Shown: positions 23,513-34,780 of the stretch, piece after piece
How the letters are laid out: every line of letters begins with the position of its first letter
Position numbering within the stretch: position 1 is the stretch's first letter
NCBI GenBank assembly: GCA_003212535.1
Contig: QCPO01000003.1
Span: forward strand, 1 to 64,000
From: Prochlorococcus sp. AG-436-O11
GTDB taxonomy: Bacteria; Cyanobacteriota; Cyanobacteriia; PCC-6307; Cyanobiaceae
Direction of reading: 5' to 3'
Length of the DNA: 64,000 bases
Made by a program: the position numbers and the translations under genes
The notes under the pieces: model-generated
What the model saw: only the letters and a program-made list of their open reading frames with translations
Databases searched by the model: none
Told to the model about the DNA's origin: nothing

Positions 23513-24757
23513 TTGGTAAGTACATTTTCTCGTCAAGATCAAAATTATAAAAATGATGATTTAAATCAACCATCTAAAGGAGGAAGATTTGGAAAATATG
23601 GTGGTCAATATGTTCCTGAAACGTTAATGCCTGCTCTTTTTGAACTTGAGGAAGCCGCAGCAAATGCATGGAAAGATGAACAATTTATAAAAGAATTAAA
23701 TCATTTGCTCAAGACTTATGTAGGAAGAGAAACACCATTATATGAAGCTAAAAGACTTACTGAACATTACAAAACTAACAATGCAACTGCAAGGATATGG
23801 CTTAAAAGAGAAGATTTAAATCATACTGGTGCTCACAAAATCAATAATGCCCTAGGTCAAGCTTTATTAGCAATAAGAATGGGTAAAGAAAGGATAATAG
23901 CTGAGACAGGTGCTGGTCAGCATGGAGTTGCCACTGCTACCGTTTGTGCAAGATTTGGCTTGAAATGCATTATCTATATGGGAGCTGAGGATATAAAAAG
24001 GCAATCCCTAAATGTCTTTCGAATGAAACTATTGGGAGCTGAAGTTAAAGTTGTTAATTCTGGTACTGCGACACTTAAAGATGCTACTAGTGAAGCTATT
24101 AGAGATTGGGTATCTAATGTCGAAACTACACACTACATTTTAGGATCTGTTGCTGGTCCACACCCTTTTCCAAAGATTGTCAGAGATTTTCATGCAGTTA
24201 TAGGAGAAGAAGCTAAAAAACAATGTTTTGAATCGTTTGGATCCTTACCCGATATTTTACTTGCTTGTGTAGGTGGAGGATCAAATGCAATGGGTCTTTT
24301 CCATACTTTTGTCAAGGAAACATCAGTTAGACTGATTGGGGTTGAAGCTGCGGGTAGCGGGGTTGATACTGACAAACATGCTGCAACTATAACGAAAGGG
24401 TCAGTCGGAATTCTGCATGGATCAATGAGTCTTCTCTTACAAGATGTTAATGGTCAAGTACAAGAAGCTCACTCAATCAGTGCAGGTCTAGATTATCCTG
24501 GAGTAGGGCCTGAACATAGTCATTTGAAGGATATAGGTAGAGCAGAATATGGATCAGTAACAGATCAAGAAGCTTTAGAAGCTTTGAAACTTGTTAGTGA
24601 ACTTGAAGGGATTATACCTGCACTTGAGACAGCCCATGCCTTTGCATGGTTAGAGAAATTATGTCCTACTCTTGACAAAGATACTCAAATAGTAATTAAT
24701 TGCTCTGGGAGAGGTGACAAAGATGTTAATACCGTTGCATCTTCATTAAATATTTAA
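23513..24757 (+). CDS. trpB: tryptophan synthase beta subunit
   Basis: [39 protein letters not shown] start. Confidence 0.97.
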   Translation: MVSTFSRQDQNYKNDDLNQPSKGGRFGKYGGQYVPETLMPALFELEEAAANAWKDEQFIKELNHLLKTYVGRETPLYEAKRLTEHYKTNNATARIWLKREDLNHTGAHKINNALGQALLAIRMGKERIIAETGAGQHGVATATVCARFGLKCIIYMGAEDIKRQSLNVFRMKLLGAEVKVVNSGTATLKDATSEAIRDWVSNVETTHYILGSVAGPHPFPKIVRDFHAVIGEEAKKQCFESFGSLPDILLACVGGGSNAMGLFHTFVKETSVRLIGVEAAGSGVDTDKHAATITKGSVGILHGSMSLLLQDVNGQVQEAHSISAGLDYPGVGPEHSHLKDIGRAEYGSVTDQEALEALKLVSELEGIIPALETAHAFAWLEKLCPTLDKDTQIVINCSGRGDKDVNTVASSLNI

Positions 24758-25114
24758 TTAATACCTAGAAATTGTTGAGTCAATATATCTACTCCATCCA
24801 TCTATCCCTTCTTCAAGATTCCATATTTTGGTAACAATATTATTATCTAGGGACCATTGGCAGAAGCTATAACTTCTAATTCCCGCATGACAAATAACTA
24901 CAATTTTTCTATCTAGTAAACCACCAATTGTTTCTTGCACGTATTCACGAGTAACTTTACTAATTGGTATATGTAAAAATTCTTTTGAGAAACGAGCTAT
25001 TTCTAACTCTGAATTTTCTCGTACATCAACTATGATTGGATTTTCCTTTTCAGAATTAAACCAATCATTGAGACTATAAGCATCAATTTGTTTAGGATAA
25101 TTTCCCAATTGCAA
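24758..25114 (-). CDS. rhodanese-like sulfurtransferase domain protein
   Basis: IVDVREN...VVICHAGIRSYSFC active-site Cys loop. Confidence 0.88.
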   Translation of the reverse strand: MQLGNYPKQIDAYSLNDWFNSEKENPIIVDVRENSELEIARFSKEFLHIPISKVTREYVQETIGGLLDRKIVVICHAGIRSYSFCQWSLDNNIVTKIWNLEEGIDGWSRYIDSTISRY

Positions 25115-25197
25115 AGATTAATTATTTGTTATTAACAATTTAATAAGTAAAGTTGCAAGAGTATGTTTATTGTTAAAAATAAAAATAAACATTAAGA

Positions 25198-26664
25198 ATG
25201 AATTTTAAAGTACTAGCGATAATAATATTATTATCTCTATGCTTTTTTTTTGGTTTTAAGAAAATTTCTAGTTATAGTAATGAAACTACACATGCAAATA
25301 TTAGTGAATTAAAAATCCTAAAATACTTGCCTAGAGATAATAAATTTTTATTTATTTCTAATTCCAAAAGTTCAAATATTCAAAATAGTTTTAAAACAAA
25401 ATTTAATGGCAAAAATATAGATGAAATTATTTTAATAAAAAATAGTATATTATCTTATTTAGGTATTGATCTTGGCAAGAATAAATTAGAAGATATTTAT
25501 AATAATGAACTTACAATCTCTACTTATGAGAATAATAAAAGCAATAAAGATGATATTTTAATAGTATTTAAAATTAAGCCAGAAAAAAATATCAATGATC
25601 TATTAAATCTATCTAATCAAAGTGATCAGGATAATGAAATAATAAAAATATATAGAGATAATAAACTTAATTATCTAAATTATATTTATAAAACCAAGGA
25701 TGATTATATTATTTCTTCTTCAGATAAGCAATTAATTTTAGATTCAATAGAATCAAGTGATAACTGGACAGAAACAAAAAATAGTTTTTCTGAAGAAATT
25801 CTAAGAAATTTTAAAAATGAAAGTAATATAATATTCTCGAGAAAACTGGGAAAGAATTTATCCTTTAATGATGAAAATAATATACCAGACAATGATGATA
25901 TGATTGCAACAAAATTAAGTTTAGAAGATAGCCGTATAATTTTAAAATCATATTTAATAAATAATAAAAAAGATTTAGATGTTTTATCTTATAAAAAGAT
26001 AATTACTCAAAATAAAATAAGCAATGATAAGTATGAAATTTCTATTTACAGTGACTTGGGTTCTTGTCTTAAATATTTAAGCCCCTTAATAAATAATTTT
26101 GAAAAAAGCTTCCTAGACGAGTTAAATAATTATTTAACCCAAAATATTCTATTACTCAATGCCAAGCAAGAATGGATAATTGCATTAGAAAATAATGATC
26201 AAAATAATGTATTTATAAGCGATATAAAAAAACTAAAGGATTTTAATAAATATAGTTTAGAAAAAGATGATTATATTTATTCAATTTATACAAAAGATAT
26301 TCTTGAAGAAGAAGAAGAAATAATAAAACAATTTACTTATAAAGCTTTATTTATAATTGAATCTAATAACTTATTTATTATAAGTAATAATTTAATTAAT
26401 GATGGCAATTTAAATTCAATCTCTGAAAAATTCTTTGAACTAAATAATAAACAGGGTGCTAATGATTTTATCTATAAAACATTTGATATCAAAGGTTCAC
26501 ATTCTCAAAAAACTCAATATCTTTCTTCTTTCAATAATCTTAAGTTTATGTTGAACAATATAATCAATTTTTCCAATTCAGAATTCAGAGAAATTTCAAA
26601 ACAATCTATCCCTGAAAGAAATCCCATCATTTATTCAGAAAATAGGATAGAGATATTTAAATAA
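25198..26664 (+). CDS. uncharacterised N-terminally anchored protein, possibly DUF3352-like
   Basis: 488 aa uninterrupted ORF, N-terminal TM/signal, very Asn/Lys/Ile/Asp-rich. Confidence 0.7.
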   Translation: MNFKVLAIIILLSLCFFFGFKKISSYSNETTHANISELKILKYLPRDNKFLFISNSKSSNIQNSFKTKFNGKNIDEIILIKNSILSYLGIDLGKNKLEDIYNNELTISTYENNKSNKDDILIVFKIKPEKNINDLLNLSNQSDQDNEIIKIYRDNKLNYLNYIYKTKDDYIISSSDKQLILDSIESSDNWTETKNSFSEEILRNFKNESNIIFSRKLGKNLSFNDENNIPDNDDMIATKLSLEDSRIILKSYLINNKKDLDVLSYKKIITQNKISNDKYEISIYSDLGSCLKYLSPLINNFEKSFLDELNNYLTQNILLLNAKQEWIIALENNDQNNVFISDIKKLKDFNKYSLEKDDYIYSIYTKDILEEEEEIIKQFTYKALFIIESNNLFIISNNLINDGNLNSISEKFFELNNKQGANDFIYKTFDIKGSHSQKTQYLSSFNNLKFMLNNIINFSNSEFREISKQSIPERNPIIYSENRIEIFK

Positions 26665-26773
26665 TTCACTGCAACGAGTTCCTAATTAAAAAAATTTTAT
26701 TTTATATCTTGTGGTTAATTAAAAATTATTTGATTATCTTGTATCTATAAGTAATTTATATTGGATTCAGCAA

Positions 26774-27919
26774 TTGGATAATAACAAACTAATTTTAAAA
26801 CCAGGGCTAGAAGGTGTCCCAGTTACTAATTCATCTATATGCGATATTGATGGTGAAAAAGGAAAATTATTATATAGAGGTTATTCAATAGAGGAACTTG
26901 CCCAAAAAAGTAGTTTTTTAGAGACTGTTTTTTTATTGATCTGGGGAGAATTACCAACAGCTAAACAACTAAGAGATTTTGAACAGGAAGTTCAGATGCA
27001 TCGAAGATTAAGTTTTAGAGTTAGAGATATGATGAAATGTTTCCCTGCGACAGGGCACCCTATGGATGCTCTTCAGTCTAGTGCTGCTTCTTTAGGGCTC
27101 TTCTACTCAAGAAGGGCTATTGATGATCCAAATTATATTTATAACGCAGTAATAAGGCTAATTGCAAAAATTCCAACGATGATAGCAGCTTTCCAACTTA
27201 TAAGGAAGGGGCAAGACCCTATCCAACCTAGAGATGATTTATCATACTCCTCAAATTTTCTCTACATGCTGACTGAAAAAGAACAAGATCCAATAGCTGC
27301 AAAAGTTTTTGATAGGTGTTTAATTCTTCATGCAGAACACAGTTTAAACGCTAGTACATTTAGCGCTAGAGTTACTGCAAGCACTCTTACAGATCCTTAT
27401 GCTGTTATTGCTTCGGCAGTGGGGACCTTAGCTGGCCCTCTTCATGGAGGGGCCAATGAAGATGTAATTGCAATGTTAGAAGATATTGAGACCCCAGATA
27501 AAGCTGCTTCCTTTTTAGAAGATGCGATAGAAAATAAAACTAAAATAATGGGCTTTGGTCACCGAGAGTATAGAGTTAAAGACCCAAGAGCAATCATTCT
27601 TCAAAAACTAGCAGAGGAGCTTTTTATAAGATTTGGTGCAGATGAAATGTATGATGTAGCCAAAAAATTAGAGGCAGAAGCAATCCCAAGACTAGGGCCA
27701 AAAGGTATTTTCCCAAACGTTGACTTTTATTCCGGTCTCGTTTACAGAAAACTTGGCATACCGCGAGACTTATTTACTCCAATTTTTGCCATATCCAGAG
27801 TTGCAGGTTGGTTAGCACACTGGAGAGAACAATTAGGCGCAAATAGAATTTTCAGACCATCGCAAATCTACACCGGTTCAGCTCCTAGAGATTGGATCAG
27901 TTTAGAAAATCGAGAATAA
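26774..27919 (+). CDS. gltA: citrate synthase
   Basis: GPLHGGANEDV, GFGHREYRVKDPRA, PNVDFYSGLVYRKLGIP; TTG start. Confidence 0.96.
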   Translation: MDNNKLILKPGLEGVPVTNSSICDIDGEKGKLLYRGYSIEELAQKSSFLETVFLLIWGELPTAKQLRDFEQEVQMHRRLSFRVRDMMKCFPATGHPMDALQSSAASLGLFYSRRAIDDPNYIYNAVIRLIAKIPTMIAAFQLIRKGQDPIQPRDDLSYSSNFLYMLTEKEQDPIAAKVFDRCLILHAEHSLNASTFSARVTASTLTDPYAVIASAVGTLAGPLHGGANEDVIAMLEDIETPDKAASFLEDAIENKTKIMGFGHREYRVKDPRAIILQKLAEELFIRFGADEMYDVAKKLEAEAIPRLGPKGIFPNVDFYSGLVYRKLGIPRDLFTPIFAISRVAGWLAHWREQLGANRIFRPSQIYTGSAPRDWISLENRE

Positions 27920-27995
27920 TATTTTCAGCTTTTCATAAAAAACACACATATTGTTTATGGCGAGTTAATCTATATATATAAATAACATCAAAGTT

Positions 27996-29114
27996 TTGGA
28001 AAACGGATTAGATCTTGAATATATTTTTAATGAATTCTTAAAAGGTTTAGGCCTTTCAAGTGAAATCGCTCATATAATTTGGCTACCTCTTCCAATGCTT
28101 TTGGTTTTAGTTTCGGCAGTGGTTGGAGTATTAGTAACTGTCTGGCTTGAAAGAAAGATATCTGCTGCTGCTCAACAGAGAATAGGGCCTGAATATGCAG
28201 GAGCACTTGGTGTACTTCAACCAATTGCGGATGGTCTTAAGTTACTTGTCAAAGAAGATATTATTCCAGCTAAAGCTGATTCAATTCTTTTCACTGCAGG
28301 TCCTATATTGGTTTTAATCCCTGTTATCCTTTCCTGGCTAATAATTCCTTTTGGTCAAAACTTATTAATAAGCAATGTTGGGATTGGAATATTTTTATGG
28401 ATTGCATTAAGTAGCATCCAGCCTATTGGTCTTCTCATGAGCGGATATGCGTCTAATAACAAATACTCATTATTAGGAGGATTACGGGCAGCTGCACAAT
28501 CTATTAGTTATGAAATACCCTTGGCATTATCTGTACTAGCTATTGTGTTAATGACAAATTCTCTAAGTACTATTGATATTGTTAATCAACAAAGTGGAGC
28601 GGGAATATTAAGTTGGAATATATGGAGACAGCCTATTGGATTCATAATTTTCTGGATATGTGCTCTTGCAGAATGTGAAAGACTTCCATTTGACTTACCT
28701 GAGGCAGAGGAAGAATTAGTAGCAGGATATCAAACTGAATATGCTGGCATGAAATTCGCATTATTCTATCTAGGTAGTTATATAAATTTAATTCTTTCAG
28801 CCTTATTAGTTTCGATACTTTACTTAGGCGGTTGGGGTTTTCCTATTCCTATTGAGATAATAGCTGAATTTCTAAATATCCCAATTAATGCTCCTTTAAT
28901 ACAAGTTTTTACTGCTTCAATAGGAATTATAATGACTGTTCTTAAAGCATATATTTTGGTATTTATCGCTATATTATTGCGTTGGACAACCCCAAGAGTA
29001 AGAATAGATCAACTACTTGACTTGGGTTGGAAGTTTCTTCTCCCCATTTCGCTTGCTAATCTTTTGTTAACTGCAGGATTAAAACTTGCTTTTCCTAAAT
29101 TTTTTGGAGGTTAA
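27996..29114 (+). CDS. ndhA: NAD(P)H-quinone oxidoreductase subunit 1
   Basis: [42 protein letters not shown]. Confidence 0.97.
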   Translation: MENGLDLEYIFNEFLKGLGLSSEIAHIIWLPLPMLLVLVSAVVGVLVTVWLERKISAAAQQRIGPEYAGALGVLQPIADGLKLLVKEDIIPAKADSILFTAGPILVLIPVILSWLIIPFGQNLLISNVGIGIFLWIALSSIQPIGLLMSGYASNNKYSLLGGLRAAAQSISYEIPLALSVLAIVLMTNSLSTIDIVNQQSGAGILSWNIWRQPIGFIIFWICALAECERLPFDLPEAEEELVAGYQTEYAGMKFALFYLGSYINLILSALLVSILYLGGWGFPIPIEIIAEFLNIPINAPLIQVFTASIGIIMTVLKAYILVFIAILLRWTTPRVRIDQLLDLGWKFLLPISLANLLLTAGLKLAFPKFFGG

Positions 29115-29119
29115 TTTTA

Positions 29120-29746
29120 ATGAAAGATTTTCTTCAAAAAGTAAATAGTTATATTAAAGAGGCTTTCAGTGCCGGTAAATATTTATATAACGGCTTCTCC
29201 GTAACTTTTGATCATCTTCGCAGAAGACCAGTAACTGTTCAATATCCTTATGAGAAGTTAATACCTTCGGAAAGATATAGAGGAAGAATACATTATGAAT
29301 TTGATAAATGTATAGCCTGTGAAGTTTGTGTAAGAGTTTGTCCGATAAATCTTCCAGTAGTTGACTGGGTAATGAATAAAGAAACAAAAAAGAAGGAACT
29401 TAGAAATTATTCTATAGACTTTGGAGTATGCATTTTTTGCGGAAATTGTGTGGAATTTTGCCCTACGAATTGCTTATCAATGACTGAGGAATATGAATTA
29501 GCAACATTTGATAGACATAATTTAAATTTTGACAATATTGCACTTGGCCGACTCCCTACAAATGTTACGACAGATCCATCAGTAAAACCCCTAAAAGAAC
29601 TTGCTTATTTACCCAAAGGAGTTATGGATCCTCACGAGATATCAGCTTCTGATCTCAGAGTTGGTAAACTACCTGAAGAAGTTTATGATTGGATGAAACC
29701 AGTTTCAAATGAGACAAAAGATACAACTGATAAACCAAACAATTAA
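29120..29746 (+). CDS. ndhI: NAD(P)H-quinone oxidoreductase subunit I
   Basis: Two 4Fe-4S motifs: [12 protein letters not shown] and [12 protein letters not shown]. Confidence 0.97.
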   Translation: MKDFLQKVNSYIKEAFSAGKYLYNGFSVTFDHLRRRPVTVQYPYEKLIPSERYRGRIHYEFDKCIACEVCVRVCPINLPVVDWVMNKETKKKELRNYSIDFGVCIFCGNCVEFCPTNCLSMTEEYELATFDRHNLNFDNIALGRLPTNVTTDPSVKPLKELAYLPKGVMDPHEISASDLRVGKLPEEVYDWMKPVSNETKDTTDKPNN

Positions 29747-29758
29747 TTTCAAAAATTC

Positions 29759-30358
29759 ATGTCAATAGCAGTCACAACACAATTAATTTGTTTTTCAGTG
29801 TTATCTTTAGTTGTCATAATTGGAGCCTTAGGCGTAGTCCTACTAGAAAGTATTGTTTATTCAGCGTTCCTGCTTTGTGGCGTCTTCTTGAGTATTGCAG
29901 GTTTATATCTTCTGTTAAATGCAAGTTTTGTTGCTGCAGCACAAGTCTTAGTGTATGTAGGAGCAGTAAATGTCCTGATAATTTTTGCAATAATGCTTGT
30001 CAATAAAAAAGAAGATTTAAAACCTATAGATAATCTAAAATCAAGAAAAATTATATCAACAGCAATTTGTTTAACTCTAGTGAGCCTTTTAATTAGAGTA
30101 GATTTATCAAAAGTATGGGTTATAGCCAGTCCTAGTAGCTCCATAGGAGAAGAATCTACATTTAGAATTGGTGAACATCTATTCAGTGATTATTTACTAC
30201 CTTTCGAGGTCGCATCTGTATTATTATTGATGGCAATGATTGGAGCAATAGTTTTAGCTAGAAAGGATGTTATGAATAAAGATATTGCAACAGGATTACC
30301 TGTCGATCAAGAGTTAATTGAGAAAACAAAGGAACCGTTTCTAATCAAAAAGAATTAA
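29759..30358 (+). CDS. ndhG: NAD(P)H-quinone oxidoreductase subunit 6
   Basis: Polytopic, AAAQVLVYVGAVNVLIIFAIMLVN; within ndhAIGE. Confidence 0.96.
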   Translation: MSIAVTTQLICFSVLSLVVIIGALGVVLLESIVYSAFLLCGVFLSIAGLYLLLNASFVAAAQVLVYVGAVNVLIIFAIMLVNKKEDLKPIDNLKSRKIISTAICLTLVSLLIRVDLSKVWVIASPSSSIGEESTFRIGEHLFSDYLLPFEVASVLLLMAMIGAIVLARKDVMNKDIATGLPVDQELIEKTKEPFLIKKN

Positions 30359-30380
30359 TTCTAAAACTTAATTGTAAATC

Positions 30381-30701
30381 ATGAATCTAGAATCCATCCC
30401 ATTACAAGCCTTTTTAATAGTATCTTCAATATTATTTTGTATTGGCATTTGGGGATTATTAAATAGTAGAAATGCAGTAAGAGTTTTAATGTGCATAGAA
30501 TTAATGCTTAATGCCGTTAATATAAATTTGATGGCCTTTTCTTCTTTTGTAGATAACAACTTAATTAAAGGGCAGGTATTTACAATTTTTGTAATTACTG
30601 TTGCAGCCGCTGAAGCAGCTGTTGGTTTAGCAATATTATTATCTCTTTATAGAAACAGAGTAACTGTAGATATGGAAAGTTTTAATTTATTAAAGTGGTA
30701 A
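30381..30701 (+). CDS. ndhE: NAD(P)H-quinone oxidoreductase subunit 4L
   Basis: [30 protein letters not shown]. Confidence 0.96.
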   Translation: MNLESIPLQAFLIVSSILFCIGIWGLLNSRNAVRVLMCIELMLNAVNINLMAFSSFVDNNLIKGQVFTIFVITVAAAEAAVGLAILLSLYRNRVTVDMESFNLLKW

Positions 30702-30710
30702 AGACATTAA

Positions 30711-31613
30711 GTGAAGCTTTCATTGGTTCTTATTATTTATCGTTCCAATAGTTTTATCGCTTTAGATTCATCTATATTTTGTGAAAAAGTCTTAAAAGAT
30801 AACAAAATTAAATCTCATAGGATAGAAAGTGATTTCAATAATCAACAAATAGATAATTATCTTTGTAACAGGCAATCATTACCTGAAGTAGTAATCGTTC
30901 TTGGTGGAGATGGAACCGTTCTCAAATGTGCTAACGCTTTAGTTAATTATGATATTCCATTACTTTGTTTCAACATTGGAGGTAACTTAGGATTCCTTAC
31001 ACAAGAAAAAGAATTTTTATTTGATAAATCTTTTCTTAAAATTTTAGAAAAAGAAGAATTTATTATTGATTTAAGAAACAGACTTAAATGTAATATTCTT
31101 GATAACGAAAAAAATATCATAAAAAGCTACGACGCTTTAAATGATTTCTATTTTAAATCTGTTGAAGAGGACATTTCACCTACGAATCAAATAGAAATCG
31201 AGATAGATACTGAAAAAGTAAATGAGTATAAAGGTGATGGTTTGATTGTTTCTTCTTCAACTGGCTCTACAGCATATTCTATGGCAGCAGGGGGGCCAAT
31301 CGTTCATCCTTCAATAGATGCATTAGTGATTAATCCGATATGCCCTATGAGTTTGGCAAGCAGGCCAATTGTTATCCCTAATACAAGTAATATAATCATT
31401 CGAGCCGTAAAAAAAAGTCAAGGATCAATTAAGCTCTGGAGAGACGGATCAAAGTGTATGACTATAAAACAAAATAATTACTGTGAGATTAGAAAAGGTT
31501 CAAGATACTGCAAAATGATTAAATTTAGACAAAGTATTTCCTACTACAGTACATTAATACAAAAACTAGATTGGAAAGGTGATCTATCATTAAAAAACAA
31601 TCTAGGCAACTAA
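30711..31613 (+). CDS. nadK: NAD kinase
   Basis: [50 protein letters not shown] start. Confidence 0.95.
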   Translation: MKLSLVLIIYRSNSFIALDSSIFCEKVLKDNKIKSHRIESDFNNQQIDNYLCNRQSLPEVVIVLGGDGTVLKCANALVNYDIPLLCFNIGGNLGFLTQEKEFLFDKSFLKILEKEEFIIDLRNRLKCNILDNEKNIIKSYDALNDFYFKSVEEDISPTNQIEIEIDTEKVNEYKGDGLIVSSSTGSTAYSMAAGGPIVHPSIDALVINPICPMSLASRPIVIPNTSNIIIRAVKKSQGSIKLWRDGSKCMTIKQNNYCEIRKGSRYCKMIKFRQSISYYSTLIQKLDWKGDLSLKNNLGN

Positions 31614-32111
31614 ATGGCTTTAGAAATAGAAAGAAGATTTCTAGTAAAAAACGATGACTGGAAAAAATACATTACTAAAAAAACTTTAATTGAACAAGGA
31701 TACCTTTCATATAAATTAGACGATTGGATAATTAGGATAAGATTTAACGGAGCGAACTTTAAAATTGCACTCAAAAAACATATAGAAAATTTTACTAACT
31801 TTGAATTTGAATACTTAATACCTAATAGTGATGGTGAAGAAATCATGTCAAATCTTACAAACACTATTAAAAAGGATAGATTCTTTTTAGAAATTGAAAA
31901 AAAACACTGGATTATAGATTGTTTTAAAGAAAAAAACTTTCCACTTATGGTTGCAGAAATTGAACTTTCCTCAGAGGAAGAAGAATTCACTCTCCCAACC
32001 TTTATTTCAAAAGAAATTACTGGACTCCGCAATTTATCCAATTTCAATCTTACAACTTATCCTTTGTCAACATGGAACAAACAAGATTTAAGAACTCTCG
32101 AAAAGAGCTAG
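31614..32111 (+). CDS. CYTH-domain protein (triphosphate tunnel metalloenzyme-like)
   Basis: ALEIERRFLVKNDDW (ExExK signature), GYLSY...IRIRF. Confidence 0.9.
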   Translation: MALEIERRFLVKNDDWKKYITKKTLIEQGYLSYKLDDWIIRIRFNGANFKIALKKHIENFTNFEFEYLIPNSDGEEIMSNLTNTIKKDRFFLEIEKKHWIIDCFKEKNFPLMVAEIELSSEEEEFTLPTFISKEITGLRNLSNFNLTTYPLSTWNKQDLRTLEKS

Positions 32112-32174
32112 TCAAAAAGTCCTGTTTCGCTTTATATTCATTTTATATTTTTAAAATAGATTTTAATTAAACAA

Positions 32175-32360
32175 ATGTATGGTCTATACGATAGGCAAGG
32201 AATATTAAGATTTGTAGATTCAGACAAAGAGGCTTGCATCGCATATGCAGAACTTTTTGAATTAGAATCGACCAATTATTGTTTAATGGATTTAGCTGAG
32301 AATATTAATAAAGTAGAGAATATTAGTCTTGATCAGAATCAGGCAAAGAACAACAATTAA
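32175..32360 (+). CDS. small conserved-looking hypothetical protein
   Basis: 61 aa, plausible composition; 3' end overlaps convergent HTH gene. Confidence 0.55.
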   Translation: MYGLYDRQGILRFVDSDKEACIAYAELFELESTNYCLMDLAENINKVENISLDQNQAKNNN

Positions 32361-32601
32361 ATCCATCCCTACAAATCTTTCCATGATCCATAGCCCAATT
32401 CAATAATGCAACCCTGTTTTTAGAACCTGTTTTAGTAAACATATTACTTACATGATTATCAACAGTTCTCTTACTAATAGTAAGTTTTACGGCTATTTCT
32501 TGATTTGTTAGCCCATCAGCTACTAAGTCAATGATCTCCATCTCTCTAGTAGAGAGACCCATCATATCAAGGTTGTTTACTTCTTCATCAACCATTTGCA
32601 T
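32323..32601 (-). CDS. pedR: small stand-alone LuxR-type HTH regulator, PedR-like
   Basis: STREMEIIDLVADGLTNQEIAVKLTISKRTVDNHVSNMFTKTGSKNRVAL; C-terminal ICRDGFNCC. Confidence 0.82.
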   Translation of the reverse strand: MQMVDEEVNNLDMMGLSTREMEIIDLVADGLTNQEIAVKLTISKRTVDNHVSNMFTKTGSKNRVALLNWAMDHGKICRDGFNCCSLPDSDQD

Positions 32602-32678
32602 TTAAACAGTTCCTTTTTTATATTAATTAAGTTTAGCAATCTCACTACACTTGTTAACCTAGTTGGAAACAAAAGCAA

Positions 32679-33569
32679 TTGAAATCAAAACTTCAGCAGA
32701 CTTTAGAAAAAAAATCTAAAGTGATTACGGCAGAGTTAATGCCGCCAAGAGGTGGAGACCCCATAAGATCTCTTAAGATAGCACAACTTTTGAAAGATAA
32801 GGTACATGCTGTTAACATTACAGATGGGAGCAGAGCTGTAATGAGAATGTGTAGTTTGGCAATGTCCAAACTATTACTGGAAAATGGGATAGAACCAATA
32901 ATGCAAATCGCTTGTAGAGATCGTAATAAAATTGCTTTACAATCAGACATTCTTGGAGCTAATGCTTTAGGAATTAAAAATATCTTATGCATTACAGGTG
33001 ATTCAGTGAAGGCTGGGGACCAAAAAGAAACAAAAGCTGTGCATGAGTTTGAATCAGTTAGATTATTAAGACAAATTCAAGCCTTTAATCAAGGAATTGA
33101 TCCAACTTTTGAAGAACTTGCCGATAAAAGAACAAGTATATTTTCAGGTGCTGCAGCTAATCCAAATTTAAGGAATCAAAGAAGTTTACAAAGTAGAACG
33201 AGAGAAAAAAAAGAGGCTGGTGCAAATTTTCTACAAACTCAAATGGTTATGGAAAGAAACTGTTTAATAGAATTTTGCGAGACAATTAGCAAACCTCTTA
33301 ATATCCCAGTAATTGCGGGAGTATTTCTTTTGAAATCATACAAAAATGCTCTCTTTATAAATAAATACGTACCAGGCGCAAACATTCCTGAAAACATTTT
33401 AAATCGCCTTAAAGATGCCAAAGATCCCTTAAAAGAAGGAATACTAATTGCTGCAGAACAAGCTAAAGATTTTATTGATATAGCAGACGGTATTCATATC
33501 ATGGCCGTCAAAGCAGAATATCTCATACCTCAGATTATAAAGATGGCAGATATTACTCTGGAATATTAA
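32679..33569 (+). CDS. metF: methylenetetrahydrofolate reductase family
   Basis: VITAELMPPRGGDP, NITDGSRAVMRMCS, CITGDS; TTG start. Confidence 0.88.
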   Translation: MKSKLQQTLEKKSKVITAELMPPRGGDPIRSLKIAQLLKDKVHAVNITDGSRAVMRMCSLAMSKLLLENGIEPIMQIACRDRNKIALQSDILGANALGIKNILCITGDSVKAGDQKETKAVHEFESVRLLRQIQAFNQGIDPTFEELADKRTSIFSGAAANPNLRNQRSLQSRTREKKEAGANFLQTQMVMERNCLIEFCETISKPLNIPVIAGVFLLKSYKNALFINKYVPGANIPENILNRLKDAKDPLKEGILIAAEQAKDFIDIADGIHIMAVKAEYLIPQIIKMADITLEY

Positions 33570-34731
33570 TTAAATCAGTACCTAATAATTCTGCCATGGC
33601 TTTTTGCTGGGGAGAAGGCTCAGTCAGATCCGATCTTCTTGAATCTGTTATCAACCAATCCAAAGATGCGTCTTGCAAATCAAAATGATCTCCATTTTTA
33701 CCTACACAATATCGCCCGAAAACTAACTTATCGACCAGTTTAACCCCTTTACCTATTTTTGAATAATCAAAAATGATTGAGTTATCAATCGTTGCGCCCT
33801 CACAAATACAACAACTTGGGCCAATCATTGCGGGGCCAATAATTGTTGCACCATCTTCTATCCTTGTCATTCCACCGATATAAACAGGTCCAGTAATATC
33901 AACTTTTTCCCAATTAGCAGCGACATTTAATCCAGTATAAACCCCAGGTTTAATCTGTTTACCTGGAATTTCTACTTGTCTTACCTTTCCTTGTAAGACA
34001 TTACGAATAGCACTCCAATAATCTGGAACTTTCCCAATATCTACCCATTCAAAATCCATAGGTAAGGCAAAAAATGGTAAATCCATTTCAACAAGTTTAG
34101 GAAATAGATCAGCACCAATATCAAATTTTTGGCCTGTTGGGATGTAATTAAAAATCTCAGGTTCAAAAAGATAAATTCCAGTATTTATAGAATCACTTAA
34201 CGCATTATCTACAGTTGGCTTTTCTTGAAAAGCTTCTATTCGACCATTATCATCTGAGACCACTACTCCATAGCTAGATACTTGATCTTTAGTTACTTTT
34301 TTCGTTATTAAACTTGCAATGGCTCCTTTTTGCTTGTGTTTCTTAACTGCTTCAGTTAAATCTAAATCAACTAAAGCATCACCACACAATACAACGAAAG
34401 TTTCATCAAAAAAATTTTGAAAATCTTGAATTTTCTTTAATCCTCCTGCTGAGCCCAAAGCATCACCTATCAATTCTCCATCTTCAATTCTTCCTTCAAA
34501 GCTGTAAGCTATCTCGACACCAAATCTTTGCCCATCCCTAAAATAGTTTTCAATTTCTTCAGCAAGATGAGAAACATTAACCATTATTTCTTTAAAACCA
34601 TGTTCTTTTAAAAGTTCTAAAAGAAACTCCATAACAGGTTTTTGTAAAATAGGAATCATAGGTTTTGGAATTATATGCGTAATTGGCTGAACGCGCGTAC
34701 CTTTACCTGCTGCAAGTATCATTGCCTTCAT
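33553..34731 (-). CDS. sugar-phosphate nucleotidyltransferase with left-handed beta-helix C-terminus
   Basis: MKAMILAAGKGTRVQPITHIIPKPMIPILQKPVME. Confidence 0.92.
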   Translation of the reverse strand: MKAMILAAGKGTRVQPITHIIPKPMIPILQKPVMEFLLELLKEHGFKEIMVNVSHLAEEIENYFRDGQRFGVEIAYSFEGRIEDGELIGDALGSAGGLKKIQDFQNFFDETFVVLCGDALVDLDLTEAVKKHKQKGAIASLITKKVTKDQVSSYGVVVSDDNGRIEAFQEKPTVDNALSDSINTGIYLFEPEIFNYIPTGQKFDIGADLFPKLVEMDLPFFALPMDFEWVDIGKVPDYWSAIRNVLQGKVRQVEIPGKQIKPGVYTGLNVAANWEKVDITGPVYIGGMTRIEDGATIIGPAMIGPSCCICEGATIDNSIIFDYSKIGKGVKLVDKLVFGRYCVGKNGDHFDLQDASLDWLITDSRRSDLTEPSPQQKAMAELLGTDLINIPE

Positions 34732-34780
34732 CAGATTAAAAACCTCGTTTATAAGATTATACGTTATTATTACTAAACTA

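Noticed and set aside
29857-30144. 95-aa minus ORF inside ndhG
   Set aside because: Antisense to a confident NDH-1 subunit; no independent support.
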